From Bacteroidota bacterium (GTDB taxonomy: Bacteria; Bacteroidota; Bacteroidia; Chitinophagales; Chitinophagaceae), in the NCBI GenBank assembly GCA_018267575.1, contig JAFDYF010000085.1, positions 1 through 57,373 of the forward strand: a DNA stretch of 57,373 nucleotides, given 5' to 3'. Positions 1 to 8,810 of the stretch are shown in pieces (position 1 is the first letter of the stretch; the number at the start of each line of letters is the position of its first letter). The notes under the pieces are model-generated. The model made no database searches and was not told the DNA's origin. It worked only from the letters and a program-made list of their open reading frames with translations. The translations under genes were made by a program, and so were the position numbers.

Positions 1-101
1 CCGTTCAGACATTTCCCATCCATCCCATCCATCCAATAAATCCCAGTTCAGACTATGTGCGCCTGGTCGGCTGCGACAGACCCCGCTGGAACCTTATCTA
101 T

Positions 102-154
102 AAAAAAAAGAAAGGGTAAAGAAACAGATCTGTCTGATCGTTCCTTTACCCTTT
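102..154 (-). terminator. Terminator of the T9SS adhesin-like gene
   Basis: An 11-bp perfect stem (111-121 with 144-154) encloses a partly self-complementary loop. Read on the minus strand it is followed by a run of eight T (plus-strand A run at 102-109). It lies directly after the stop of the minus-strand gene that ends at 172, as expected for an intrinsic terminator. Confidence 0.7.
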
Positions 155-171
155 TACAATATCCTTCTCCG

Positions 172-3100
172 TTATTTTTTCAAAATATTTTGGCTGAACA
201 ATATGCCATTGCTGTTCCATACTCTGATAAAATAGTTGCCAGCAGGGAAATGGCTCATATCAATTGAATTGTTCCCTGTTTGTAAAACGGTTGTGGCCAC
301 TTTTTTACCAAGCACATCATAAATTTCAGAATAAGTATTGGTATAGTTGGCATTTACCTGCACATGGATGAAATCTGTTACCGGATTAGGCCAAACGGAT
401 ATATCGGATGACTGTTCGGCTTGGACTGTTTTTATTTCCGAATTGCTTGTCTTGCCATCCAGGTCCTGTTCAATGATGCGATAATTGGTCACGCCCAAGC
501 TTGGCTTCAGGTCAATAAAATTATAAGTCGTTCTGCCCGTGGCATACGACACAAAGCCAATATTTTCCCAATGCACATTGTCCGTGCTTCTCAATACATA
601 AAAACCTTTCACATTGCTGGCACTTCCAATGATCCAATCGAGCGAAACCTGTCCTTTTTCTCTAGCTGCATCAAATGAAATCCAATCAATAGGCAACATC
701 TGCGGAGCTAAAAGTACGCCCACTTTAATTGGTTCAGCTGGAAGCAAGGCCTGACTATTGTCCGTCCTAACCCCGGTAAAGGCAAAACTGTTCCAAGCTA
801 TAGAATTATTGGTAGGGGCCGTTAATGGAACACCCATTTGCCAGTTAAAAATCAAGGAATCCCCACCATTTAAAACTGTTGAATTAAAATCGATCATGAT
901 CGATTGCACAGTGGTGATATCCGCAGGAGGCGTAAGGCTCCAATCCTGACAGCCGCTGGGAATGGACAAAGTGGACGCATCCCTACAAGGGTTTGTAGAT
1001 GTGGAATAATACACATTGATACCCGCTGGTGCGCTGATGGTACTGGTGAGATTGGGGCGCCATTCAGAATTCCTAGCACTTGGGTCTATGACACCAATAT
1101 CACCAACCCAAGGGAAAATATCCACCACTTTAACTTGCTGCATAGGTATATTCCCAGTATTCTTAACGATCAGTTTGTAATTGGCACTGCCACCCGGATA
1201 GGAGTTCCCGTACTGCGGGTATTGGGAATAGTTAACATCAAAAGATCCCTTGATCCACTGAACCGCATTCATGGAGGCTGCTGCGGCTACCGTGATATAA
1301 CAACTATTGTCGTTGCTACCGGCATAACTGAAGTATTCTGTGGAATTGCCATTCATGTTCCAATCCTGTGTATCTTGAAAAGAACCTCCAGGATTTGCGG
1401 GCACATTGACGGATGCATTGCCCGCAGATGCCACAACAAGACCTATATATTGAAAATCACCAATCAGAGATGCGCCAATCGTTGTCGAGACGGTAATACT
1501 CATATTGGTCCCATAAGGCAAAATAGTTCCCGAGGGAAAAGTGAACCTGTACATATCATAATTAACCCCGCCTAATACAATATAATTGCTCACCGAGTCC
1601 TGCAATATGGGGTTGGCCGTGATCCCAGAGGTTCCGGCATTGAAAGAGTAGGATGAGTATAAAAAACCATGTGGCACAAAGATGGCGCAGATGGGATCGG
1701 TTGCATCGGAATAGCCCGGGTCGGCACTAACTAATGCGGTAAAGCTTGCAGGTGAGCCAACAGATACTAGGCCTACTGAACAGTCTGGCGTTGCACTTGC
1801 ATCGTAAATGATTTTAGAAGTGGTTGGGCGTGGCTCTAGTGTAAAAGAGCCATCGCAAGAAGTCCTAGCTGAAGTATCAGGTATCCCTGAAGTGCTGCTG
1901 GTCCAAGCAATACAATTCGAAACAGGCAGTGGGCCACTAAGCGTACCAGGGGCAGCAACAAAATGCAATAAGTTATAACCAGTAAAACCGATATTGGGCG
2001 GAACCGGATTGATCAATACCAATTTTATTGCTGTATAATATTCACCCGCACCCAATATAGGGAAGTTGCTATAGGAAGAGGAAGGCAGCACCACCCAATT
2101 GGATTGAAGATTGGTCTGATATTCACCATGATCAACAATGGAAGACCACGCATCAATGCGGATACCACCATATTCAGCGGCGGTATCGATCCGCATGCTG
2201 GAAGGTATCATATCCACGATGCTCACATTGTATAAGGGCACATTACTCGTATTCTGGTAATTGATGGAATAAGCAAAATCTTCCCCTGGGTAAACAGTTA
2301 GGTTACTACCCCAAGCTGGTGTTTTTGAAATAGTCGCATTTATGGAAGGGGTCGCCAGTGTTGTGGCCAAACTCAATACAGCAGTACAAGAACCATTAAC
2401 GCTCTGGCCATCGCTCAATACCGAGGCAGACATTCCGTAAGCTGTATAATTGACCGATGCGTTGTTTGTAACCACTTGCCCTACACTAAAAGTCGGTGAA
2501 TTGTATTGAACCGTAATTTGAACATTATAGGTATTCACATCACTCCACGCTGAATTGTAATCCATATTGGGAAGCGAAATACTGATGACACCATTGTTAT
2601 TGGTAAGGGTATAGCTTACCGGTCCCCCACCAGTGGAAGGACTGGTAACGGTTGCACCAATAAACGTGGCCCCTGGTGCCAAGGTATCGTTGAAAACAAT
2701 ATTGGTTGCTTCCAAAGTTCCCAACGGAGCATAAACGCCATCGCCATAATTGATCGCAAATTGATAGGTAGTAGGGTTATTGATTGCTCCCCCGCCCACA
2801 AAACTTTCCTGCGCACATATATTAGCGGAAGCGTTCACGGTTATTGATTGGGTTTTGGGACCAGTGCTGTTTCCATTGGCATCAGACAAAGTAGCCGTAC
2901 TGGTAAGTATGGTATTGTTAGGCGTAGTCAAGTTGGTTGTCAATACACCAAACACCAATGCGCCATTGGAGCCAGATGCCAAGGGGCTATTAAAAGATAT
3001 GGTAAGTGTGTGTGTACTTGCATTATAAACAAAACCCGATGCGGGTGCATCGGAAGTGCCTATAAAATCCTGCACATTGGTAATATTGGCAGGAAGGTTT

Positions 3101-3342
3101 ACAACCGCTTTCAGTCCGGTCAGATAACTGGTGGTGCTGGACACGGAATAATTCAACTGGATATGGTATTCGCCTCCTGCCTGGATGCTGGTTAGCCCAT
3201 TTTGCTCACTTAGTTGAAGGGATAAAGTAACCTGTGCATCAGCTTGCTGAAATGCAGCTAAGGATAGGACGCTAAATAATGTAGGGATTGAAATAAATAA
3301 TTTTCTTCCCCTCCCCTTAATTGAATTAAGTAAGTGTTTCAT
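172..3342 (-). CDS. Large secreted DUF11-type repeat protein with T9SS type A sorting domain
   Basis: A 1056-residue exported protein, probably a cell-surface adhesin or structural protein. Residues 1-37 form a signal peptide with a basic start, a hydrophobic core and an ADAQ cleavage region. The body is Ser/Thr/Asn-rich beta-sandwich sequence. At least two segments (near residues 350-390 and 735-765) have the pattern of DUF11-like repeats, with YPGEDFAYSINYQNTSN and YPGGSANYKLIVKNTGN followed by a DxxP step. The last ~75 residues begin WPNPVTDFIHV and end in a Gly-Asn-Tyr-Phe-Ile-Arg-Val strand and a basic tail, the usual type A T9SS C-terminal signal, so the protein should cross the outer membrane through T9SS and be anchored or released there. 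It is a single-gene unit with its own terminator downstream. The surface location is well supported; the ligand is unknown. Confidence 0.85.
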   Translation of the reverse strand: MKHLLNSIKGRGRKLFISIPTLFSVLSLAAFQQADAQVTLSLQLSEQNGLTSIQAGGEYHIQLNYSVSSTTSYLTGLKAVVNLPANITNVQDFIGTSDAPASGFVYNASTHTLTISFNSPLASGSNGALVFGVLTTNLTTPNNTILTSTATLSDANGNSTGPKTQSITVNASANICAQESFVGGGAINNPTTYQFAINYGDGVYAPLGTLEATNIVFNDTLAPGATFIGATVTSPSTGGGPVSYTLTNNNGVISISLPNMDYNSAWSDVNTYNVQITVQYNSPTFSVGQVVTNNASVNYTAYGMSASVLSDGQSVNGSCTAVLSLATTLATPSINATISKTPAWGSNLTVYPGEDFAYSINYQNTSNVPLYNVSIVDMIPSSMRIDTAAEYGGIRIDAWSSIVDHGEYQTNLQSNWVVLPSSSYSNFPILGAGEYYTAIKLVLINPVPPNIGFTGYNLLHFVAAPGTLSGPLPVSNCIAWTSSTSGIPDTSARTSCDGSFTLEPRPTTSKIIYDASATPDCSVGLVSVGSPASFTALVSADPGYSDATDPICAIFVPHGFLYSSYSFNAGTSGITANPILQDSVSNYIVLGGVNYDMYRFTFPSGTILPYGTNMSITVSTTIGASLIGDFQYIGLVVASAGNASVNVPANPGGSFQDTQDWNMNGNSTEYFSYAGSNDNSCYITVAAAASMNAVQWIKGSFDVNYSQYPQYGNSYPGGSANYKLIVKNTGNIPMQQVKVVDIFPWVGDIGVIDPSARNSEWRPNLTSTISAPAGINVYYSTSTNPCRDASTLSIPSGCQDWSLTPPADITTVQSIMIDFNSTVLNGGDSLIFNWQMGVPLTAPTNNSIAWNSFAFTGVRTDNSQALLPAEPIKVGVLLAPQMLPIDWISFDAAREKGQVSLDWIIGSASNVKGFYVLRSTDNVHWENIGFVSYATGRTTYNFIDLKPSLGVTNYRIIEQDLDGKTSNSEIKTVQAEQSSDISVWPNPVTDFIHVQVNANYTNTYSEIYDVLGKKVATTVLQTGNNSIDMSHFPAGNYFIRVWNSNGILFSQNILKK

Positions 3343-3970
3343 TGGAATCTTAGGTTAATGGTAGATGGTATATTTACAATTAAAATATCGTATTTTTTCC
3401 TTACCCAAACTGTGCCTGAAAATAAAAATATGGTTGCCAGGTAATTATAAAAGTATTGAAAAGCAGATTTCTCCAGAATCTGGAATTGGATTCCTAAATC
3501 TGGTAAAATAGGCCTTGACATTAAGGCATAACCTGCTTAGGTTCTGATTAAAATATATATCGATTTAGGTCAATGGTTGAAATTACATTTTGTCCATAGT
3601 GTAGTCTAATTCTGCTCGGCTTGTGGATGTATTCTGGCACAAAATCTGAAATCTTCACTACCCTCATACGCTTTCAGCGGCAACAGTTACAGTATCAACG
3701 AGAATATATTCAGCTTTGCTAAAAAATCGAGGCAGTATGCACATAGTCGATTTTGAGGTTAGAAAGTTAACTGCAATGGGCTCGATTTTAGTTATGATTA
3801 TAATTTTCCAAATGATCTTGATGGAGATTTTCGTATGAGGAAAATTGATTTTGACATGTAATAGCATTACTTGTAGAGGGCTTCTCCATACAAAATAAGT
3901 ATAGAAGATAATTTAACAAATACTGGAAGGAATGGTATTTGGTAGCATTTTCACTAGCTCATTAAACCTC
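3343..3970. other. Gene-free AT-rich gap
   Basis: No intact gene is seen between two minus-strand genes. The left part should hold the promoter of the T9SS gene starting at 3342, but I saw only a weak match (TTTG then TATTTTAA). The right part contains what may be a decayed coding remnant, listed separately. No RNA gene or strong hairpin was seen. Confidence 0.5.
3604..3861 (+). pseudogene. Possible decayed gene remnant with in-frame stops
   Basis: One plus-strand frame reads like protein for ~80 codons, for example SYAFSGNSYSINENIFSFA near 3664-3720 and LDFSYDYNFPNDLDGDFRM near 3781-3840. It is broken by two close in-frame stops (near 3745-3753) and has no start codon in a sensible place. 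The frame is the same on both sides of the stops, which argues for point decay of a once longer gene. The family is not recognised, and it may be chance. Confidence 0.25.
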
Positions 3971-4936
3971 CTATTCTGCACTATGGATTTTGATAGCTTC
4001 TTTTGTAAAATAATATTGGATGGATTCCTGAACCGCTTGTAAGCAACTATATCGGGGCTGATAATTAAACTGCTTTTTGGCTTTGGCAATGCTAGCATTG
4101 GGACTGTGGGCAATATGGTCCCAAGTGAGTTCGGCATCCCTTTGGCTCACTGTTTTTTCCCATTCTTCCCAAGGTAGAAAATGAAGCTTGGCTTCCCGGC
4201 CAAACCATTTGGCCATTTCATTTGCATATCCCCGCAGGCTCCATGCCTGCTCCGAAACAATATGGAAACTTTCGCCAATGGAATTTTGCCAGTGTTCAAT
4301 CGCTTTCATGAAGGCCTGGGCCACATCATCCGCATGCACATGGTGTAGGGTTTCCATCCCGAGATTGGGCAAGCTGATTTCTTTTCCCTCAGCCAGATTT
4401 ATAAATACGGATGGGTTTAGATTACCAGCCGGGTTGATAGGTAGCCAACCCGGTCCGGTAATATGCCCCGGATGCAAAATGGTAACCGGAAAACCTTTTT
4501 GCCGCCCTATGGAAAGCAGATAGGATTCGATCTTTGCCTTATTGATACCATATTCATCGAATGGCTTGCGCTCCTGACTTTCTGTGGTAGGCACCAACTC
4601 GCTATGCCCATGCACCCATATCGTGCCACAGTGTAAGAAATGTTTAACCTCACCCAAAAGAGCCTCCACTAACATCTCAGCACTTTCGGGCTTAAAGCAA
4701 ATTAGGTCAATCACCACATCGCCCTTCAGCGCTTTGATCTGTGTCCCAAAATCGCCCTGTGCCTCCGCTTTATCGCGGTCTATTTTAACCTGCTTTACTG
4801 ATTGCCATATGGGATGCTGTACATAAGGCTGACGCTCCTCACGGCTAACGCAAACCAATTCATGACCTGCCATTGCCAATCTTGGCACTAAGTAGCTGCC
4901 TATATGTCCCGTGCCACCGATAATTATAATTTTCAT
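3971..4936 (-). CDS. NAD(P)-dependent epimerase/dehydratase family protein
   Basis: A 321-residue extended short-chain dehydrogenase/reductase. The N-terminal Rossmann motif GGTGHIG (residues 7-13) binds NAD(P). The catalytic Tyr-Lys pair is Y129-G-I-N-K133. Residues 150-230 contain the HPGHITGPG and HHVHADDVAQA segments typical of sugar-nucleotide epimerase-like and isoflavone-reductase-like proteins. It has no signal peptide and so is cytoplasmic. It follows the fucosidase gene on the same strand with a 12-nt gap, so the two are probably co-transcribed. The substrate cannot be read from sequence; a sugar or sugar-nucleotide role fits the neighbour. The fold is certain, the reaction is not. 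Confidence 0.85.
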   Translation of the reverse strand: MKIIIIGGTGHIGSYLVPRLAMAGHELVCVSREERQPYVQHPIWQSVKQVKIDRDKAEAQGDFGTQIKALKGDVVIDLICFKPESAEMLVEALLGEVKHFLHCGTIWVHGHSELVPTTESQERKPFDEYGINKAKIESYLLSIGRQKGFPVTILHPGHITGPGWLPINPAGNLNPSVFINLAEGKEISLPNLGMETLHHVHADDVAQAFMKAIEHWQNSIGESFHIVSEQAWSLRGYANEMAKWFGREAKLHFLPWEEWEKTVSQRDAELTWDHIAHSPNASIAKAKKQFNYQPRYSCLQAVQESIQYYFTKEAIKIHSAE

Positions 4937-4948
4937 TTTTGAATTTGG

Positions 4949-6274
4949 TTATTTGAGCCCTCCCTGGCCTTGATAGAGTTTCACAGGCGAATCTAACCGC
5001 AGCCTTAACACCGCTATATATTTGTCAAGTGCCCGCTGTGGCACATTGATATAAACCAGACCGGGCACAGGGCTCCAAGAAATTTTCCCCACAATTTTAT
5101 AGCTCAGTTTGGTATTGTTGCCCAGCACGGTAATATCCTTGATTTTATTTAGAAGTCCTTTGATCATTAGGTTGCCACCAGACGAGCCTTCTACAAACAG
5201 ATAAAGGGTGGTTGAATCTTTCGATAAGGTGGTGGGCCCATAAAAATGCCCCAAGGGCAAGCCTCCAATAGTGTTGAATATGCCTTCGCCGTTCCTTTTG
5301 TTCCATGCACCAAGTTCTTTTAGTATGTGGATCTGTTCTGCCGGGATGGTTCCATCTTCCTTGGGGCCCATATCCAAGAGCAGGTTGCCGCCATGGGAAA
5401 CAACATCTGCAAAAATGCTGATGACCTCATACGGGGTTTTCCAGTTATTATCATGGTGAAAGCCCCAGTTATCATTACTGGTCATGCATAGCTCCCACCA
5501 TTTGAATTTGGGTCTTGTTACAGGAAAATTCTGTTCCGGTGTTTCGTAATCGCCATAACCTTGTAACCGTCCATTGATGATGGCATTGGGGTTGGTGGAT
5601 AAAATAATGTTACGCACTTTTTGGGCTTCCCATTCTTCAGCACTATGCTCCCAATCGCCATCGAACCAATAAAGGTCGGGCTTGAATTTTTGGTTTATTT
5701 CTTCGATCTGTCCTTGAAAAAAATGCCGGAACCGGTTCCAACGTTCAGGGTCATCCGATATACGGTAGCGGGAACTATCTTTTAAAAATCCCGGATAATC
5801 AGGATATCCCCAATCGATCAAAGAAAAATAAGCACCACATTTGATATGTCTTTTTCTGAGCGCTGCAAAAAAGGGGGCTACCATATCCCTTTTGGCTGGA
5901 GTTTTTTTTACGATGCTCATATCGTTCATTTTGGTATCGTACATCGCTACCCCATCATGGTGTTTGGTAGTGATCACGGAATACCTAGCACCACTTTCCT
6001 GAATCAGGTCGGCCCAGGCTTCTGGATGGTAGTTTTTTAATGTGAAACCATTCAGTTGTTTCATATAATCAGCATAACTGATTTTTTTATTATGAAAACT
6101 CCAAGACTCGTCGATGCCATCCACGGAATAAATACCTGCATGTATAAAAATGCCCAGCTTGGCATCCGCAAACCACTGCATCTTGGTTTTAATGGAGTCG
6201 GGATCGATTTTGGATTGGGCATTGGCAACAAGGGAAAACACGGTCAGTAAAACAATCAAACTTCTTTTCATCAT
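4949..6274 (-). CDS. Alpha-L-fucosidase, glycoside hydrolase family 29
   Basis: A 441-residue exported GH29 enzyme expected to remove terminal alpha-L-fucose from glycans in the periplasm or at the surface. The signal peptide is residues 1-20 (ending VANAQ). The (beta/alpha)8 catalytic domain runs from about 25 to 345, with HHDG at 105-108 and the nucleophile Asp205 in LYWFDGDW, the family signature. A short C-terminal beta domain follows at about 360-441. Two Met codons start the frame, and either could be used. It is the first gene of a two-gene unit with the epimerase. No SusC/SusD pair lies nearby, so this is not a complete polysaccharide-utilisation locus. Confidence 0.9.
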   Translation of the reverse strand: MMKRSLIVLLTVFSLVANAQSKIDPDSIKTKMQWFADAKLGIFIHAGIYSVDGIDESWSFHNKKISYADYMKQLNGFTLKNYHPEAWADLIQESGARYSVITTKHHDGVAMYDTKMNDMSIVKKTPAKRDMVAPFFAALRKRHIKCGAYFSLIDWGYPDYPGFLKDSSRYRISDDPERWNRFRHFFQGQIEEINQKFKPDLYWFDGDWEHSAEEWEAQKVRNIILSTNPNAIINGRLQGYGDYETPEQNFPVTRPKFKWWELCMTSNDNWGFHHDNNWKTPYEVISIFADVVSHGGNLLLDMGPKEDGTIPAEQIHILKELGAWNKRNGEGIFNTIGGLPLGHFYGPTTLSKDSTTLYLFVEGSSGGNLMIKGLLNKIKDITVLGNNTKLSYKIVGKISWSPVPGLVYINVPQRALDKYIAVLRLRLDSPVKLYQGQGGLK

Positions 6275-6773
6275 TTTTATTTAAGGTCATCAAATCGGAG
6301 CTAACGGTAATAGAAATTAAATGTAAATAATTTTGGAAAGCCTGCAACCAATTTTTTTGATCGATTGGTAATCGTACAAGGATATCAACAGGGAAATGGG
6401 TTCATGATACTAACAAAATGTGAATCTGTTTATTAATAAATGGGCTTAATAAAAAATGTTAATTAATGAATGTGGCCGTTTTTCAATTTAGATTTAGAGC
6501 ATAAAAAAATTCATGCTACTGATCAGGTACTATTTTCGCGCTCATTGTGTGAAACCTTTCTCACAAAGATTCGAAGGCCCAATGGAAGAAGTTGAAAAGT
6601 TGGAGGCTTGATTTAAGCGTTTGGCTTTAAGCGTTCAGCGTTCAGCGTTCAGCGTTCAGCGTTCAGCGTTCAGCGTTCAGCGTTCAGCCCTTCTTTCTTC
6701 GATTCTGGAAAGGGGTTGTATAAATAGATAAAGTAGTTTGTACCTAACCTCAGATTGGCAATCGAAAAAATAA
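6275..6773. other. Intergenic region with a 7-bp tandem array
   Basis: Between two minus-strand genes. The left 300 bp are AT-rich and presumably carry the fucosidase promoter, for which I saw no clean TAnnTTTG box. The right part holds the GCGTTCA tandem array listed separately. No coding sequence or RNA gene was seen. Confidence 0.5.
6617..6686. repeat. Eight perfect copies of GCGTTCA plus a diverged leader unit
   Basis: Positions 6631-6686 are eight uninterrupted copies of the 7-mer GCGTTCA. The 24 bp at 6617-6640 match 18225-18248 at 22 of 24 positions, so this is a dispersed element and not only a local microsatellite. It lies downstream of the CNNM/CorC gene on the same strand. A perfect 7-bp array should be length-variable by slippage. 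Confidence 0.9.
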
Positions 6774-8051
6774 TTATTTGAGAATTTTCATCCTCACCAT
6801 TTCAATACGGGTTTCGGTAACGCTCAAAATCTCAAATTCATAGTTGCCGATGATGATATGTGCTTTCTGCTTGGGGATGGCCTCATATTGGTTGATGATA
6901 TAACCAGAAAGGGTTTCTGATTCCTTATCGGGGAATTCGAGTTTGTATTTTTCGTTCAAATAATCCAGTTCCAATCGGCCAGAGAAAATGAACTCGTCCA
7001 TGGATAGCTTTTTTTCCTCGAACTCCTCGGTATCATATTCATCCTTGATCTCACCAAAAATTTCTTCCAATAAGTCTTCCATCGTTACGATGCCAGCAGT
7101 GCCCCCAAACTCATCCACCACCCAGGCAATGCTTTTTCTTTCACGGGAAAATTTGTTGATGAGATCCGTGGCTCCCATGCTTTCCGGCACAGCGGGTATG
7201 GGGAGCAATATGGATTTGATATCTGCCGGGTTTTTAAAAAGATCCAGTTGATGGATATAACCGCTTACATGATCCAGGTCGCCGTCGTATACAACGAGTT
7301 TGCTAAGCCGGCTAGACACAAATTTTTTTCTGGCATCCTCAATAGAAGCGCTTAGATCAATCCCTTCAATTTCTTTGCGTGGTACCAGGCATTCCCGCAC
7401 TTTGACCATGGGCAATGACAAGGCCGCTTCGAACAGTTCGGTGTTTAGCTCTTTGTTTTCCTCATCGCCTTCGCCTGTTTGCAGATAAAACTGCTCAATG
7501 CCCGCACTGGAAAAAATTTCCCTGTCTTCATCAATGCGGACGTTGAAAACATATTTCAGAACCCATTTGGAAATCGTGGTAAAAAAAGACAGCACAGGAT
7601 TAAAAAAACCATAAAAGAAATTAGCCAGCGGTGCAAAAAAGCCAAGTAGGGCATCGCTTTTTACCCTAAAAAGCGATTTGGGTATCACATTGCCGAAAAG
7701 CAAAATGAATAAGGTGGAAAGAATGGTTTCCACAAAAAGACGTATGGAATTTACATATCCACTTGGGATATGGATTTTTGTGATCAGCCAGTTCCAGAAA
7801 GGGGATAGGGTTTCACCCACCATCAGTCCAAACAATACCAGAAAGATATTGAAGCCCACCATCATGGTCCCAATAAAAAGCGCAGGATGGTCCATCAAGT
7901 TCGCCAGGATAAGACCTGTTTTAAGTCCCTGCTTCTTTTTTAGTTCGATGGATAATTTATTGGCATTGATAAAAGCAATTTCAATACCTGTAAAAAAGAA
8001 AATCATTAACCAGGCAATGCCGATCCAAATAAAGCTGTACAAATTGATCAT
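6774..8051 (-). CDS. CNNM/CorC-type transporter with DUF21, CBS pair and CorC_HlyC domains
   Basis: A 425-residue inner-membrane protein of the hemolysin C/CorC family, associated with Mg2+ or Co2+ efflux; the Bacteroidota gliding protein GldE belongs to the same family. Residues 1-190 are the DUF21 membrane domain with about four hydrophobic segments and the family helix GNVIPKSLFR. Two CBS domains lie at about 205-330, ending in DEFGGTAGIVTMEDLLEEIF, a near-invariant stretch. The C-terminal CorC_HlyC domain occupies about 345-425. It is a single gene with no close partner. Transport direction and ion cannot be told from sequence, and a GldE role is possible but not shown. Confidence 0.88.
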   Translation of the reverse strand: MINLYSFIWIGIAWLMIFFFTGIEIAFINANKLSIELKKKQGLKTGLILANLMDHPALFIGTMMVGFNIFLVLFGLMVGETLSPFWNWLITKIHIPSGYVNSIRLFVETILSTLFILLFGNVIPKSLFRVKSDALLGFFAPLANFFYGFFNPVLSFFTTISKWVLKYVFNVRIDEDREIFSSAGIEQFYLQTGEGDEENKELNTELFEAALSLPMVKVRECLVPRKEIEGIDLSASIEDARKKFVSSRLSKLVVYDGDLDHVSGYIHQLDLFKNPADIKSILLPIPAVPESMGATDLINKFSRERKSIAWVVDEFGGTAGIVTMEDLLEEIFGEIKDEYDTEEFEEKKLSMDEFIFSGRLELDYLNEKYKLEFPDKESETLSGYIINQYEAIPKQKAHIIIGNYEFEILSVTETRIEMVRMKILK

Positions 8052-8198
8052 ACAAACGCAAATGTAATTTTAAAATCCCGCATTTAAAATCAAGTCTGAT
8101 AGAGAAGAAGCCCAAATCCCTTGCCATTTCTCAGATTGCCACGGAATAATAAATTATATTTTTTTAAATGTTTATTTTAGTTGGTAAATGATTGCTTA

Positions 8199-8771
8199 TC
8201 AAGCAATAAATTTTTCAACAATGGCATCGGCCTCAGCGCAGGCTTTTTCCAGCACATCGTTGATGATGATTTTATTGAAATGATGTTTGAAAGAAATTTC
8301 ATAAGCCGCCTTGTTCACCCGGTTTTGCAAAGCTTCGAGGCCTTCGGTGCCACGGGCCTCCAGTCTTTGTTTCAATACCTCAATAGAAGGGGGTTCAATA
8401 AAAAGGGAAAGACAATTTTCACCAAACTGTTGCATCACATGGATTGCGCCTTTTACATCTATGTCCAGAACCGGGGTCTGTTTGTTTTTCCAGATGCGCT
8501 CAAGTTCGGTGATCAAGGTGCCATAATATTTTCCCTCGTATACCATTTCCCATTCCAGAAATGCATTGTCATTTATTTTTTTCTTGAAGGCTTCCAGACT
8601 CATAAAATAATAGTCGATCCCATCTTTTTCATCTTTTCTTGGCTGACGGGTAGCGGCGGATATGGAAAAAGAAAGCTGTGGATATTTCTGCAGCAGATAG
8701 CGTGTAATGGAGGTTTTACCAGCACCCGAAGGGGCTGTAATAATAATCAGTTTATGTTTTGTATCGATCAT
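8199..8771 (-). CDS. gmk: Guanylate kinase
   Basis: A 190-residue cytoplasmic enzyme that phosphorylates GMP to GDP with ATP. The P-loop APSGAGKT is at residues 13-20. The GMP-binding part follows, with SAATRQPRKDEKDGIDYYF (residues ~38-56) and EWEMVYEGKYYGT. Length is normal. It lies 39 nt downstream of murA on the same strand, so the two may share a transcript. Confidence 0.96.
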   Translation of the reverse strand: MIDTKHKLIIITAPSGAGKTSITRYLLQKYPQLSFSISAATRQPRKDEKDGIDYYFMSLEAFKKKINDNAFLEWEMVYEGKYYGTLITELERIWKNKQTPVLDIDVKGAIHVMQQFGENCLSLFIEPPSIEVLKQRLEARGTEGLEALQNRVNKAAYEISFKHHFNKIIINDVLEKACAEADAIVEKFIA

Positions 8772-8810
8772 GCTCGTTGATTTGTGCTTGCCATTTACAT
8801 TAATAAATGG

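Noticed and set aside
904..1575. A 223-codon plus-strand frame inside the first T9SS gene
   Set aside because: The minus-strand protein has a signal peptide, repeats and a sorting domain; the plus frame looks like a shadow of its codons.
4949..6274. Polysaccharide utilisation locus around the fucosidase
   Set aside because: No SusC/SusD pair, no second carbohydrate-active enzyme and no sensor lie nearby.
6631..6686. CRISPR array
   Set aside because: The unit is 7 bp with no spacers and no cas genes; it is a simple tandem repeat.
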